A DNA stretch of 64,000 nucleotides from FACHB-T130 sp042747725 (lineage in GTDB: Bacteria; Cyanobacteriota; Cyanobacteriia; Cyanobacteriales; FACHB-T130): the NCBI RefSeq assembly GCF_042747725.1, contig NZ_JBHZGO010000089.1, forward strand, positions 1 to 64,000, in the 5' to 3' direction. The position numbers and the translations under genes were made by a program. Positions within the stretch are counted from its first letter, which is position 1. Each line of letters starts with the position of its first letter. The notes beneath the pieces are model-generated. The model did not search any database. It was given only the letters and a program-made list of their open reading frames with translations, and was not told where the DNA came from. Below, one piece after another: positions 7,574-17,070 of this stretch.

Positions 7574-8899
7574 TTAACTAAGATGTACTGAAATTTCAAT
7601 CGTAAACTCTGCACCCTGTTCGGGGAATGAATGACACGTCAGCTGACCTTTATGCTTTTCTACTACAATCTCATAACTCGTCAATAACCCTAACCCGCTG
7701 CCTTTGCCTATAGGCTTTGTCGTAAAAAATGGGTCGAATAAACGCGATCGCATTTCCTCGGCAATACCAACACCATTGTCTTTAATTCGGATAATTATCG
7801 TTTCCCAGGCACTGAACTCAGTACTAATCCAAATCGTTGGACTTGAAGATTCAGAAAATTCTTGCCCAATCCCCAGTTCTAGAGCATCAATCGCATTATT
7901 CAAAAGATTAAGAAAGACCTGGTTAAGCTGACTAGCATAACAAGTAACCAAGGGTAAATCCCCATAGTTTTTTATCGTCTTAATCTCTGGACGTTTCCCT
8001 TCTTCCCTGAGTCGATGCTGCAACAATAATAAAGTGCTATTCAGCCCTTCATGGATATCTACAGCTTTAATATCTGATTCATTAAGTCGTGAGAAAATGC
8101 GTAAAGCAAGGAGCATTGTGCAGATACGTTCTACACCCGTCTGCATTGAGCCTACAAGCTTTTGGATATCTGAACTGAGAAAATCTAGGTCGATTTCTTG
8201 AATTGCTTTTTGAATGGGAAGAGTAGGTTTTGGATAATCTTGCTGATAGAGACAAACCAGATTTAGCAAGTCTTGAATATATTTGCGTGCCGGATCGAGA
8301 TTGCTAGAGATAAAGCCAATAGAATTATTGATTTCATGAGCCATTCCTGCGGCTAATTGACCCAAACCAATCATTTTTTCTTTTTGAACCAGTTGTGCTT
8401 GAGCTTTCTTGAGATCGCCCAAGGCTTTTTGAAGTTGTGAGTTCTGCCCTTTTAACTGAGTTTGAAGGCTTTGAATCGTCAGTTGATTTTGAATTCTCAC
8501 TAAAACTTCTTCAATTTGAAAAGGCTTGGTAATATAGTCTACGCCCCCAACCTGAAAAGCTTTAACCTTATCCAATACATCATCCAAAGCACTTAAGAAA
8601 ATTACAGGTACAGAGGAAGTTTCAGTATCTTTTTTTAACCTTTCGCAAACTTCATAACCATTCATGCCCGACATATTAATATCCAACAATATTAAATCAG
8701 GCTGAAGTGTCTTAGCTGCGGTTAACGCCATCTGACCATTAATCGATTTACGAACGTTATATCCTTGCTCTAACAACAGAGAAGATAAAAAGCGAATGTT
8801 GTCTGGTGTATCATCAACTATCAGAATATCGGCTTTGAAAATATGAGCTGATTTTGCATTCATTGGGTTTTGAATTAAAAGTATATCAAAATTTTTCAT
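7574..8899 (-). CDS. Receiver domain-histidine kinase (hybrid, N-terminal REC)
   Basis: 441 residues. A receiver domain at about 24-140 has the acidic pair DD29-30, phospho-acceptor D73 (LLDINMS) and the KPF lysine. A coiled coil at about 142-180 follows, then a HisKA-like box (GMAHEINNSIGFI, H188) and an HATPase domain with N box (LLNNAIDAL) and G boxes (DNGVGIAEE, GKGSGLGL). There are no membrane segments, so it is cytosolic and receives a phosphate rather than a ligand. The receiver is about 70% identical by eye to that of the next gene upstream (9042-10961), and both point away from a large hybrid kinase. The coding start could be M13. Confidence 0.92.
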   Translation of the reverse strand: MKNFDILLIQNPMNAKSAHIFKADILIVDDTPDNIRFLSSLLLEQGYNVRKSINGQMALTAAKTLQPDLILLDINMSGMNGYEVCERLKKDTETSSVPVIFLSALDDVLDKVKAFQVGGVDYITKPFQIEEVLVRIQNQLTIQSLQTQLKGQNSQLQKALGDLKKAQAQLVQKEKMIGLGQLAAGMAHEINNSIGFISSNLDPARKYIQDLLNLVCLYQQDYPKPTLPIQKAIQEIDLDFLSSDIQKLVGSMQTGVERICTMLLALRIFSRLNESDIKAVDIHEGLNSTLLLLQHRLREEGKRPEIKTIKNYGDLPLVTCYASQLNQVFLNLLNNAIDALELGIGQEFSESSSPTIWISTEFSAWETIIIRIKDNGVGIAEEMRSRLFDPFFTTKPIGKGSGLGLLTSYEIVVEKHKGQLTCHSFPEQGAEFTIEISVHLS

Positions 8900-9041
8900 T
8901 CGCGGATTATTACTGCCTCCGAAATAGTTAAGGTTTTTACAGAATCAACTATTATTTAAAGTTATTAACTTTTTTTGAAAGATGTTCGGCTTAAGTCAAT
9001 AATTAATAAACTAGGTTTATTAGCATTAACTAAACTCTTTA

Positions 9042-10961
9042 CTACCGATATTCCCGACTATCCAATGCAATTAAGTTTGTTGCTTTTTTGCCCTCTACAG
9101 CTTTAGAAAACAGATATCCCTGACCAAACTCACAATTTAAATATTTTAGTTGAGCTAACTGTTCGCTCGTTTCAATTCCTTCAGCAATTACGCTCATTTT
9201 TAGGGTCTGAGCAATCTTCATAATCGCCGGTATCAGTCCCAAACTATCTGCTTTTTCATCCAAATAGCTAATAAAAGAACGGTCAATTTTGAGAGTATCA
9301 ACGGGAAAATTATATAAATAACTTAGAGAAGAATACCCTGTACCAAAGTCATCAATACACAACTGAATTTTACGCTCTCGAAGTTGCTGCATAATCGCTT
9401 TTACAGATTGAGTATTATTCATCAGAACACTTTCGGTGATTTCTAACTTCAAGCTTTGGGGATTAAGTTGAGTTTCCGCGAGAATTTGGTCAATTTGCTC
9501 AATTAAATCTGGCTGGGCAAACTGCCGCGCTGAAAGATTGACACTCATAAATAGGGGATAATCACTCTGTTTTTCTTGATACCATTGTTGAAGCTGATGG
9601 CAAGCTTCCCGCAAAACCCAATTGCCAATTTGGTTAATTAAACCTGTTTCTTCTGCTACAGGAATAAACAAGCTGGGAGCAACCATTCCTCGTTGAGAAT
9701 GATGCCAGCGGACTAATGCCTCAAACCCAACAATCTTGCTGGTGTCAAGGGCAATAATCGGCTGATAGTGGACGATAAATTCTTGCCGTTCGATGGCTTT
9801 ACGTAGGTCATTTTCTAGCTGTAAAACTTGAATCACAGCATCGTGCATCTTCGGGTCAAAAATTTGGTATTGACCTTTTCCTAAGGTCTTGGCACGATAC
9901 ATTGCGATGTCCGCATCCCGCAATAGATGTTCTGGTAGCTCGTAATTAATATTGCTCAAAGCAATGCCAATACTGGCGTTTATAAAAATTTCTTGTCTAT
10001 TAAGTTGAAACGGAGAAGAGAAAGATTGAAGTATTCGATCTGCTACAAAGAGTACGCTGCTGATATTTTCAATGTTTGTCAAGATAATCGCAAATTCATC
10101 ACCGCCTAACCGAGCCAAAGTATCATGTTGACTCAGTAATTTTTCTAAGCGACGAGCCAGACTAATCAGCAGTTCGTTACCGGCAAGATGACCTAGAGAA
10201 TCATTAACTACTTTAAAGCGATCGCAATCAAGGAACAACACGGCAAACGCCTCTTCTGGACGTTCCTTGGAGCCTTTGAGAGCTTGTTCTAGACGCTCCA
10301 TGAATAAAACTCGATTGGGCAAACCCGTGAGATTGTCATAAAGTGCCATTTTCAATAGTTGTTCTTGAAGGAGCATCCGCTCGTTGATTTCTCGCCTCAG
10401 TTCTTGATTCGCTACTTCTAGCTGCAAAGTCCGCTCTTTAACTCGTTCTTCAAGTTGGGCATTCAGTTGTTGGTTTTGAATTTTTGCTGCTCTTAACTCT
10501 AGTTGATTCTGAACGCGAGCTAAAACTTCTTCAAATTGAAAAGGTTTTGTAATATAATCTGCTCCGCCAACAGAAAAAGCTTTTACTTTATCAAAAGCCT
10601 CGCTGAGAGCGCTTAAGAAAATTACAGGAATCGCGGCAGTTTCTGGATCGGCTTTCAGTTTTTCACAAACTTCATAACCATCCATGCTAAGCATCATAAT
10701 ATCGAGCAAAATTAGATCGGGTGCAACCGTTTGTACCGCTGTCAGCGCCATTTGCCCACTCAATGCCTTGCGAATGCTGTAGCCTTGTTTCATTAGCAGA
10801 GTAGACAGAAAACGCAAGTTTTCAGGAGTGTCATCAACGATAAGAATGTCTTCTTTTTCCATAACAATCGGAAGATAATTTATTTCAAGTTTATCATCAT
10901 CGTTTTTGGCGAAATGGTCATTGATTTGGGGTTTTATTGAAAATTGCATTATTCCTTCCAT
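9042..10961 (-). CDS. Receiver-GGDEF-EAL protein (c-di-GMP synthesis/breakdown)
   Basis: 639 residues: receiver at about 38-155 (D87), coiled coil at about 160-205, GGDEF domain at about 206-370 with intact GGDEF (286-290), and EAL domain at about 385-630 with EAL (414-416) and later motifs (LKLEITESVL, CIDDFGTGYSSL, LKIDRSFI). Both catalytic signatures look complete. The usual RxxD inhibitory site before GGDEF reads SQHD, so product inhibition at that site is probably lost. The receiver should let phosphorylation set the balance of the two activities. It lies between two kinases on the same strand, a natural output for the upstream 1570-residue hybrid kinase. Confidence 0.94.
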   Translation of the reverse strand: MEGIMQFSIKPQINDHFAKNDDDKLEINYLPIVMEKEDILIVDDTPENLRFLSTLLMKQGYSIRKALSGQMALTAVQTVAPDLILLDIMMLSMDGYEVCEKLKADPETAAIPVIFLSALSEAFDKVKAFSVGGADYITKPFQFEEVLARVQNQLELRAAKIQNQQLNAQLEERVKERTLQLEVANQELRREINERMLLQEQLLKMALYDNLTGLPNRVLFMERLEQALKGSKERPEEAFAVLFLDCDRFKVVNDSLGHLAGNELLISLARRLEKLLSQHDTLARLGGDEFAIILTNIENISSVLFVADRILQSFSSPFQLNRQEIFINASIGIALSNINYELPEHLLRDADIAMYRAKTLGKGQYQIFDPKMHDAVIQVLQLENDLRKAIERQEFIVHYQPIIALDTSKIVGFEALVRWHHSQRGMVAPSLFIPVAEETGLINQIGNWVLREACHQLQQWYQEKQSDYPLFMSVNLSARQFAQPDLIEQIDQILAETQLNPQSLKLEITESVLMNNTQSVKAIMQQLRERKIQLCIDDFGTGYSSLSYLYNFPVDTLKIDRSFISYLDEKADSLGLIPAIMKIAQTLKMSVIAEGIETSEQLAQLKYLNCEFGQGYLFSKAVEGKKATNLIALDSREYR

Positions 10962-11147
10962 TTTCTAGTTTCTAGATCAAAGTTAATTATGAGCAATTCA
11001 AAAAATTGAACCCCATCAATCTCAGCCCCAAATCTTATTGCATTTCTCATTCAAAAAAATTTTCAATCACCCACCGTAGGCGGGAGAATAGAGGAAGGTA
11101 GTGAGAAAAAACCTATTTACCATCCTGAAAACAAGGTTTTTCAAGTC

Positions 11148-14100
11148 TTACTCCCGCTGGTAATGTGATAGAAGGGGCGGGGGATTGAGGGAGGTTTGCT
11201 GTGAGTTTTCCCCAGTAAGCTGTTTCCCAGTTGATTGAATTAATTCCATGATTTGCTCAAACTGAAAGTTCTCGACTAAATTGGTCAAAGCATTTATGAC
11301 ATACGAATTTTCTACGGGAATTTCTTGAAGGAGCTGAAGGAGGAAGAAATCGCTGCCTTGGGAAGCTGCATAATGTACCTGTTGTATCCATTCAGAGGGC
11401 ATTGTGGCAATCTGAAGCGGGATGTCGGAATCGTCGGGAGCCTCTTGTAGATTTTGCCTTCTGCTTTCTGTGGGCAATGCTTCCTCCTCGTAGAGATATC
11501 GCACCCCTAGATATTTGTTCATTTTAAAGAGTAGTTCCTCTTCTCGAAAAGGTTTACGCACGAAGTCGTTGCATCCAGCTGACAAGATAACTTGTCTCTC
11601 TTCTTCAAAAACGCTGGCAGTTAGGGCAATAATTATTGTTGCCTGACCTTTTAAGGAAGCTCTAATTTTTTTGGTAGCTTCATAGCCGTTCATCACAGGC
11701 ATCCGCATATCCATCCAGATTAGATGGGGTTCCCAACTCTCCCAAATTACCACGGCTTCTTGACCATTCTCAGCTTCTTGCACCTCAAAGCCCAACCAAG
11801 TGAGAAGCTTAACTAGGAGGAGACGATTTGTTAGCTTATCCTCTACCACTAGAACACGATAGGTGGGTTGGTTAGGAGCTAAACCGATAACTTTTTTATA
11901 GATAGATTGGGGTGTTTCAATCGCAATCTGTTCAACCAAACCTGCCTGAATGTCAAAGGAAAACTTGGCTCCCTGACCTGGATGACTACTAACAGCGATC
12001 GCTCCTCCCCCCATCAGTCGGACAAACTTTTGACTGATTGGTAAACCCAAACCCGTTCCTTGGCAGGATTTCAGCCCAACTGTGGTTTGTCCAAAAGCTT
12101 CAAACACCAGCTCGAATTCATTTGGGTCAATACCGGGACCAGTATCTTCCACTTCAAAGAACAGACGGATAAAAGGCGCAGGTGAGGGGTTATCTGCTTG
12201 CTCCCCGACATCCCTGCTTTCCGGCTCTCCTTGTTCCCCGGTAACGCGCAGGGTGACGCTCCCTATTTCAGTAAATTTGATGGCATTGCCGAGAAGGTTA
12301 ATCAAGACCTGACGCAGTTTACTTTCGTCGGTTCTTACATATTGGGGCACAGATGCCGTGCATTCAAAGTTAAGCAAAATCCCCTGGGATGTGGCTTTCA
12401 GTTGTAGCATCTGTTCGAGACTATTGAGCAGACAATACAGGTCAAAGTCATTTTCATGTAGCGTGACTCGCCCTGCCTCGATTTTAGCCATCTCTAAAAC
12501 ATCGTTAATCAATGCCAGCAGATGATCGCCACTGCGGCTGATGATCTCCAGGTATTTCTGATGTTCGGCGGATAGGGAGGTATCTAGGTTCATCAATTGG
12601 GTAAAACCCAGGATGGCGTTGAGAGGTGTTCTCAGTTCGTGGCTCATGTTGGCAAGAAATTCGCTTTTAGCACGGTTGGCAGCATCGGCAGCTTCCTTGG
12701 CGATCATCAGTTCAGTTGACTGCTGTTGAGTTCGCGCTAGTAATTCTGCTTGTTGGATGGCAACTCCTAACTGTGCGCCAATCTGAACGACCATTTTGAT
12801 TTCTGTCTCTTGCCATTGGCGAGAACCGGAATTTTGGTAAGTTGCTAGCAAGCCCCACAGTTGACTGCTATAGAAGATAGGAACGATGATGTAAGCTCGT
12901 GCTTGAAATCGCTCCAATAGTTCCAGGTAACAAGAGTTAAATCCAGCCTGGTAGATGTCTGGGACACAGCGATAACTGATTCCTTGGCGATAAATACCGC
13001 CTTGAGTTGCTTGCAAATAAGTATCTTGAATTGGCTCATCTGCATTTCCCAAAGTTTTGGCAACGCAACCTGCCTGGTTAACAGCTACCTTGGTCAGAGT
13101 GGATTCATGGCTTTGTTCGGGCACTAGCAAATTCCAGCCTTCTGCTACCGACTCCGATACAAATTCCCCACTCCAGTCGGGATGGAAACGATAGACACCG
13201 ACGCGATCGCATTTGATAGCATGGCGTAGTTCTTCAGTTGTAGCGACAAAAATCTTGTCAATTTCTAAGGTTTGGCGCATTCGCTGAATCACGAAAGCGA
13301 TCGCTTTTTCCCGTTCTGCACTCTCCTGTAATTCTGCTTTTGCTGCTTGACGTGCCTGAGTAATTGCGATGAATTCGTTGACTAATTTCAACCAATTAAT
13401 TTCTTCTTGACTCCAGACTTTTGAAGAGCTAGTGACATCCAAACCCATAAAACCGACAACGGTACCAGAGTAAAGCGTCGGAACGGCAAGCCGGGACTGG
13501 ATGCATTGGAGTTCCGTCAAGGTTGGTTCGGCAGCTACGGGTGGGAGTTCGGCAGGAATTTGAACCGTTTTGCCACTCAAAAGTTGACTGTGAACCCAGT
13601 GATGATTTTCAACGGGCAATCCTTGAAACTTATCGATAAATGGCTCAATGCCAAAGCCGCACCACTCGTGGGTCATTGTCAAGCAACTTTGGTGATTGTA
13701 GTAATTAAACAGGTAAGTGCGATCGCACCCCAAAAACTCGCCAACGACTTGCAAAGTGAAAGCGATCGCAGTATCTAATTTTTCGTCAATCAATGTCCGG
13801 GAAATTCGGCTCAAGCAACTGTCCATTGCCGCTCGTTTTGTTAGCAATTCCTCGGCTAACTTCCGCTCCAGCTCGGCTCCCGCTCTGGCGACAAAAATTT
13901 TCAAAATCATTTCTTTGTCGGGATTGTGAGCCATTGGCTGCACATCCAACACCGCCAAATTGCCAATTATATTGCCAGCAGAGTCTACTAACGGAATTCC
14001 CCAATAGCTTTGTGCGCCTAACTTCTCTAAATCTTGGTAGTTAGGAAAGAGTTTTTGTAGTTCTGATGGGTAAAAACGGCTCGTCCCCTCCAAGACGTTT

Positions 14101-15860
14101 TCGCAAGGAGTACCAGCCAAGTCGTACTCGAAGTTTTCGCCAAAGTCTTCGCCTGTCCAGAATGCCAAAGTCCGCACTCTAGTTTTAGTATCGTTTGCCA
14201 ACTTACCAACCACAGCGTAGCGAACTCCCAGAACTTGGGCGAGATAGCGAACGCAGGAGCGAAAGAACTCATTGCCAGTTGCAGAAGCTGTCCCCTCAAC
14301 AATTAATTGTAGTGCCTCTTCCTTCTGCTTGCGATCGGTAATATCAGTATGGGAACCTGCCACGCGATAGGCTGTGCCTGTTTCATCCCACAATGCCACT
14401 CCACGGGTGAGAATCCAGCGCCAGCTGCCATCTTTATGTAATGCCCGAAACTCTGCTTCGTAGTTGGGGATTTTTTTCGCTAAATAGGCAAACAACACCG
14501 TTAACACTCGCTCTGAATCTTCTGGGTGCAGCATTTGTTTGAAAGCATCGATGGTATTAGGAATTTCTAAGTCTTCATAGCCCAACATACCTTTCCAGCG
14601 AGGTGACAGATATGCATAACTTGTTTGAATATTCCAATCCCAAATCCCGTCGTTAACTCCTTCTACCGCTAAAGCAAATCGTTCTTCACTTTGGCGCAGT
14701 GCGGCTTCAGCTTGCTTTTGGTTCGTAATATCGCTGAGGGTGCAAATAATTCGTTCTACACTCTCATCCTCTGCTAGCTGCGGATCGGCATTTACTAGCA
14801 GCCAGCGTTGATTTTGACTCTCAGGATGCTCGATTCCCACAACAATATTATGAATCGGTCGGCGCTGGGCGATGCTGAACTGCACGGGTAGTTCTGTGGT
14901 TGGGAAGGGTGTACCATCTTCTTGCAGCAACAGCCAATTTGCACCAAATACTTGATGCGATAAATCTTCTGACTTGAGATTGAGCAGATGAATTGCCGCT
15001 TGATTGCAGATAAGAATTTCAGCATTGGCATTGAGCAGCAATACTCCTACCTGCATTTCCCGGATCAGCATCCGAAAGCGTTTCTCACTTTCCTGTAACG
15101 CTTGCTGTCGCACTAACTGCGCTGTTAAACGCCGATCGAATAGAGCGGTTAACAGGGCTAAGCTCAAAATGAACAGGGTAGCAATCCCGATGGCAATCGC
15201 CAACCAAGACTGAGTCATGGCGGGGGACGGCTCTACTGGAAGGACTTTGTGGGGAATAAAGTGAGTTGCCCACATTCCCGTGTAGTGCATCCCGCTGATG
15301 GCAATTCCCATAAGCAAGGCGCTGCCAAATTTCTGCCACAACAGTCCTTTTAAGGAGCGATCCTGGAGCCGAAATGCCAGCCAAAGTGCGGCAAAAGCAG
15401 CGATGATAGCGATCGCTACCGATAGGCTCACCAACCTCCAGTCATACTCAATCGTCGCCTGGATTTGCATGGCTGCCATACCTGTGTAGTGCATCCATGC
15501 AATGGCAATTCCCATACAAACGCCGCCGCCGATGACAAGCGGTATTGAAACAGCGCGACTCAGCAGCCACAAAGCAATGCTTGAGGCAAGAATCCCGCAC
15601 ATGAGGGAGAATAGGGTAATCCACACATCGTAGTTGACAGACTGTGGCAATTGGAAAGCCAGCATGGCAATGAAATGCATTGACCAAATTCCGGTTCCCA
15701 TTGCCACTGCTCCACCCAAAAGCCAGAGCCGTCGCCCCCCTTCCACAGCAGAGCGCACTCGTGCGGCTAAGTCTAGCGCTGTGTAAGAGGCAATTACCGC
15801 GATCGCCAAGGAAAGTATTACCAAACCTATGTCATAAGTGCCAGTCATTGCGCTATGCAT
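11148..15860 (-). CDS. MHYT-PAS-PAS-GAF-GAF-GAF hybrid histidine kinase
   Basis: 1570 residues. Residues 1-245 are seven membrane helices with three MHYT-type motifs (MHFIAML 61, MHYTGMAAM 123, MHYTGMWA 191), thought to bind metal and sense O2, CO or NO. Then come PAS domains (about 260-385 and 390-510) and GAF domains (about 520-665, 680-835, 850-1035). The third GAF is of phytochrome/cyanobacteriochrome type, with Cys977 in the chromophore-binding position (NSCYLELLERFQARA). HisKA (MSHELRTPLN, H1074), HATPase (about 1170-1305) and a receiver (D1384, MDMRMP) follow, and the last 100 or so residues have no named domain. It is an integral membrane sensor that may take gas and light inputs. Confidence 0.93.
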   Translation of the reverse strand: MHSAMTGTYDIGLVILSLAIAVIASYTALDLAARVRSAVEGGRRLWLLGGAVAMGTGIWSMHFIAMLAFQLPQSVNYDVWITLFSLMCGILASSIALWLLSRAVSIPLVIGGGVCMGIAIAWMHYTGMAAMQIQATIEYDWRLVSLSVAIAIIAAFAALWLAFRLQDRSLKGLLWQKFGSALLMGIAISGMHYTGMWATHFIPHKVLPVEPSPAMTQSWLAIAIGIATLFILSLALLTALFDRRLTAQLVRQQALQESEKRFRMLIREMQVGVLLLNANAEILICNQAAIHLLNLKSEDLSHQVFGANWLLLQEDGTPFPTTELPVQFSIAQRRPIHNIVVGIEHPESQNQRWLLVNADPQLAEDESVERIICTLSDITNQKQAEAALRQSEERFALAVEGVNDGIWDWNIQTSYAYLSPRWKGMLGYEDLEIPNTIDAFKQMLHPEDSERVLTVLFAYLAKKIPNYEAEFRALHKDGSWRWILTRGVALWDETGTAYRVAGSHTDITDRKQKEEALQLIVEGTASATGNEFFRSCVRYLAQVLGVRYAVVGKLANDTKTRVRTLAFWTGEDFGENFEYDLAGTPCENVLEGTSRFYPSELQKLFPNYQDLEKLGAQSYWGIPLVDSAGNIIGNLAVLDVQPMAHNPDKEMILKIFVARAGAELERKLAEELLTKRAAMDSCLSRISRTLIDEKLDTAIAFTLQVVGEFLGCDRTYLFNYYNHQSCLTMTHEWCGFGIEPFIDKFQGLPVENHHWVHSQLLSGKTVQIPAELPPVAAEPTLTELQCIQSRLAVPTLYSGTVVGFMGLDVTSSSKVWSQEEINWLKLVNEFIAITQARQAAKAELQESAEREKAIAFVIQRMRQTLEIDKIFVATTEELRHAIKCDRVGVYRFHPDWSGEFVSESVAEGWNLLVPEQSHESTLTKVAVNQAGCVAKTLGNADEPIQDTYLQATQGGIYRQGISYRCVPDIYQAGFNSCYLELLERFQARAYIIVPIFYSSQLWGLLATYQNSGSRQWQETEIKMVVQIGAQLGVAIQQAELLARTQQQSTELMIAKEAADAANRAKSEFLANMSHELRTPLNAILGFTQLMNLDTSLSAEHQKYLEIISRSGDHLLALINDVLEMAKIEAGRVTLHENDFDLYCLLNSLEQMLQLKATSQGILLNFECTASVPQYVRTDESKLRQVLINLLGNAIKFTEIGSVTLRVTGEQGEPESRDVGEQADNPSPAPFIRLFFEVEDTGPGIDPNEFELVFEAFGQTTVGLKSCQGTGLGLPISQKFVRLMGGGAIAVSSHPGQGAKFSFDIQAGLVEQIAIETPQSIYKKVIGLAPNQPTYRVLVVEDKLTNRLLLVKLLTWLGFEVQEAENGQEAVVIWESWEPHLIWMDMRMPVMNGYEATKKIRASLKGQATIIIALTASVFEEERQVILSAGCNDFVRKPFREEELLFKMNKYLGVRYLYEEEALPTESRRQNLQEAPDDSDIPLQIATMPSEWIQQVHYAASQGSDFFLLQLLQEIPVENSYVINALTNLVENFQFEQIMELIQSTGKQLTGENSQQTSLNPPPLLSHYQRE

Positions 15861-16392
15861 ATCTTTTTCAACGTCGTTCGCAGATTGCTAAAAATCAATT
15901 GATATAAAAAAAGTTTTCCAGGGAAAGGAATGCATTTCTGAATAACTTCCTTCTCACCCTCATTTGCCGGTTTAATGCCCTGTCAACCTATCGCCCGTAA
16001 AAAGGAAGAATGAAAGCTCCCAATCCGATAAATTCGCCTAAAAAAGGAACTTTCACCGTTTTTAGACGAATTCATCAGCATTCGCCAGAATTGGATAATT
16101 AAATTTTTCGATAACTTGCTTTAAATTGTGTAATTTTATACTTGATTTTTTTGCTATCATAAGATAATACCTTCAGTTAAAGCGTCAGATTGGGACAGTA
16201 ACAGTTCTGTCAACCACCTAAGCTAGCATTTTTTAATTAAATAAGCCCTAGTAAGAATTACTTATAAGACAGCTGCTGAACACTCACTTTTAGCAATTGG
16301 TTCAGTAGTCCTGTGGACAAAGAACTTCGGCAGTTCTGGCAATTAATGCAAATGAAGCCAAAAGTAAAATTACTTACTTTTCCTACTTTTCC
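15861..16392. other. Intergenic region
   Basis: About 530 bp without a gene. A hairpin at 16031-16072 (AATTCGCCTAAAAA pairing with TTTTTAGACGAATT, one mismatch) is the only structure I see. The part next to 15860 should hold the promoter of the hybrid kinase. A 65-codon open frame at 16313 has no recognisable content. Confidence 0.5.
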
Positions 16393-16530
16393 TACTTGTT
16401 ATTTGAGAGCTGCTGCGAGTATTGCCAAAGCCAAGCAGGTTTTGCTATTCAATCATTTTCGGTTCAACATATCATCCCCAGAAGTCGAAGGGTGGCGATC
16501 GCGCTTTTGATTTACTTCAACCAAAAGAAG
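16393..16530 (+). pseudogene. HNH endonuclease remnant
   Basis: One frame reads FESCCEYCQSQAGFAIQSF then SVQHIIPRS. This matches the CxxC...HIIPRS core of a cyanobacterial HNH family (CCEYCRSQxxFATxPFSVEHIIPRSxGG). Immediately after HIIPRS the expected SKGGGDR continues in another frame (SKGGDRAFDL), so there is a frameshift. The downstream part is replaced by a HIP1-containing hairpin repeat (16495-16550). Start and remainder are missing. It lies just before the 133-residue gene that in other cyanobacteria often neighbours this HNH type. Confidence 0.68.
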
Positions 16531-16552
16531 CGCGATCGCTCTTTCTCCAGCC
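16495..16552. repeat. HIP1 hairpin repeat, copy 1
   Basis: GCGATCGCGCTTTTGATTTA, then CTTCAACCAAAAGAAGCGCG and ATCGC. Two HIP1 octamers face each other, so GCGATCGCGCTT pairs with AAGCGCGATCGC. A second copy is at 19119-19166. The two copies bracket the accessory patch 16.6-19.1 kb. Confidence 0.75.
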
Positions 16553-16632
16553 GCTGCGCGATCGCACTATTCATCTCAAGGTTATTATGCAGTTGATAGA
16601 ATATCGCTAGATTCGCTAGCGAGAGGTGGAAA

Positions 16633-17034
16633 ATGCCAACAGTTCAAGTTGAAGTACAACTATCTTCAGAAGAGTTGCTAAAGGCTGTTGAACAATTGAG
16701 CTTACCTGAATTAGAGAAATTTGTATCTCAAGTCCTCTTGCTACAAGCACAGCGCAAAGCTAATAGCCTACCGCAAGTCGAAGCTGAATTGTTAATAAAA
16801 ATCAATCAAAGTATTCCTTCAGATATTCAGAAGTATTACGACGAATTGATTGCTAAGCGACAGGCTGAAACTCTCACGCCTACCGAGTATAGCGAGTTAC
16901 TGCACTTGACCGAACAGATAGAAAAGCTGCAAGTGCAACGCATAGAATACTTGGCAGAGTTGGCACGTCTTCGTAAAATTTCGCTCACGGTATTGATGGA
17001 AGATTTAGGCATTCAGATACCAGCGTATGCCTGA
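16633..17034 (+). CDS. Conserved cyanobacterial protein usually beside an HNH endonuclease
   Basis: 133 residues, mostly helical, of a family widespread in cyanobacteria: VQVEVQLSSEELLKAVEQLS, LPELEKFVSQVLLLQAQRKA, then LIAKRQAETLTPTEYSELL and LAELARLRKISLTVLMEDLG. It has no signal peptide, membrane segment or known catalytic motif. It is often encoded next to a small HNH endonuclease. Here the HNH remnant lies just upstream, so this gene has probably outlived its partner. The function is unknown; an accessory or controlling role for the nuclease is a guess from context. GAGAGGTGG lies before the ATG. Confidence 0.8.
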   Translation: MPTVQVEVQLSSEELLKAVEQLSLPELEKFVSQVLLLQAQRKANSLPQVEAELLIKINQSIPSDIQKYYDELIAKRQAETLTPTEYSELLHLTEQIEKLQVQRIEYLAELARLRKISLTVLMEDLGIQIPAYA

Positions 17035-17070
17035 AAGTCAAGGAAGACTTATAACATTTAAATCTAAGTT

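Noticed and set aside
16313..16510. 65-codon frame as a gene
   Set aside because: The neighbouring frame over the same bases carries the HNH motif; this one has no family resemblance.
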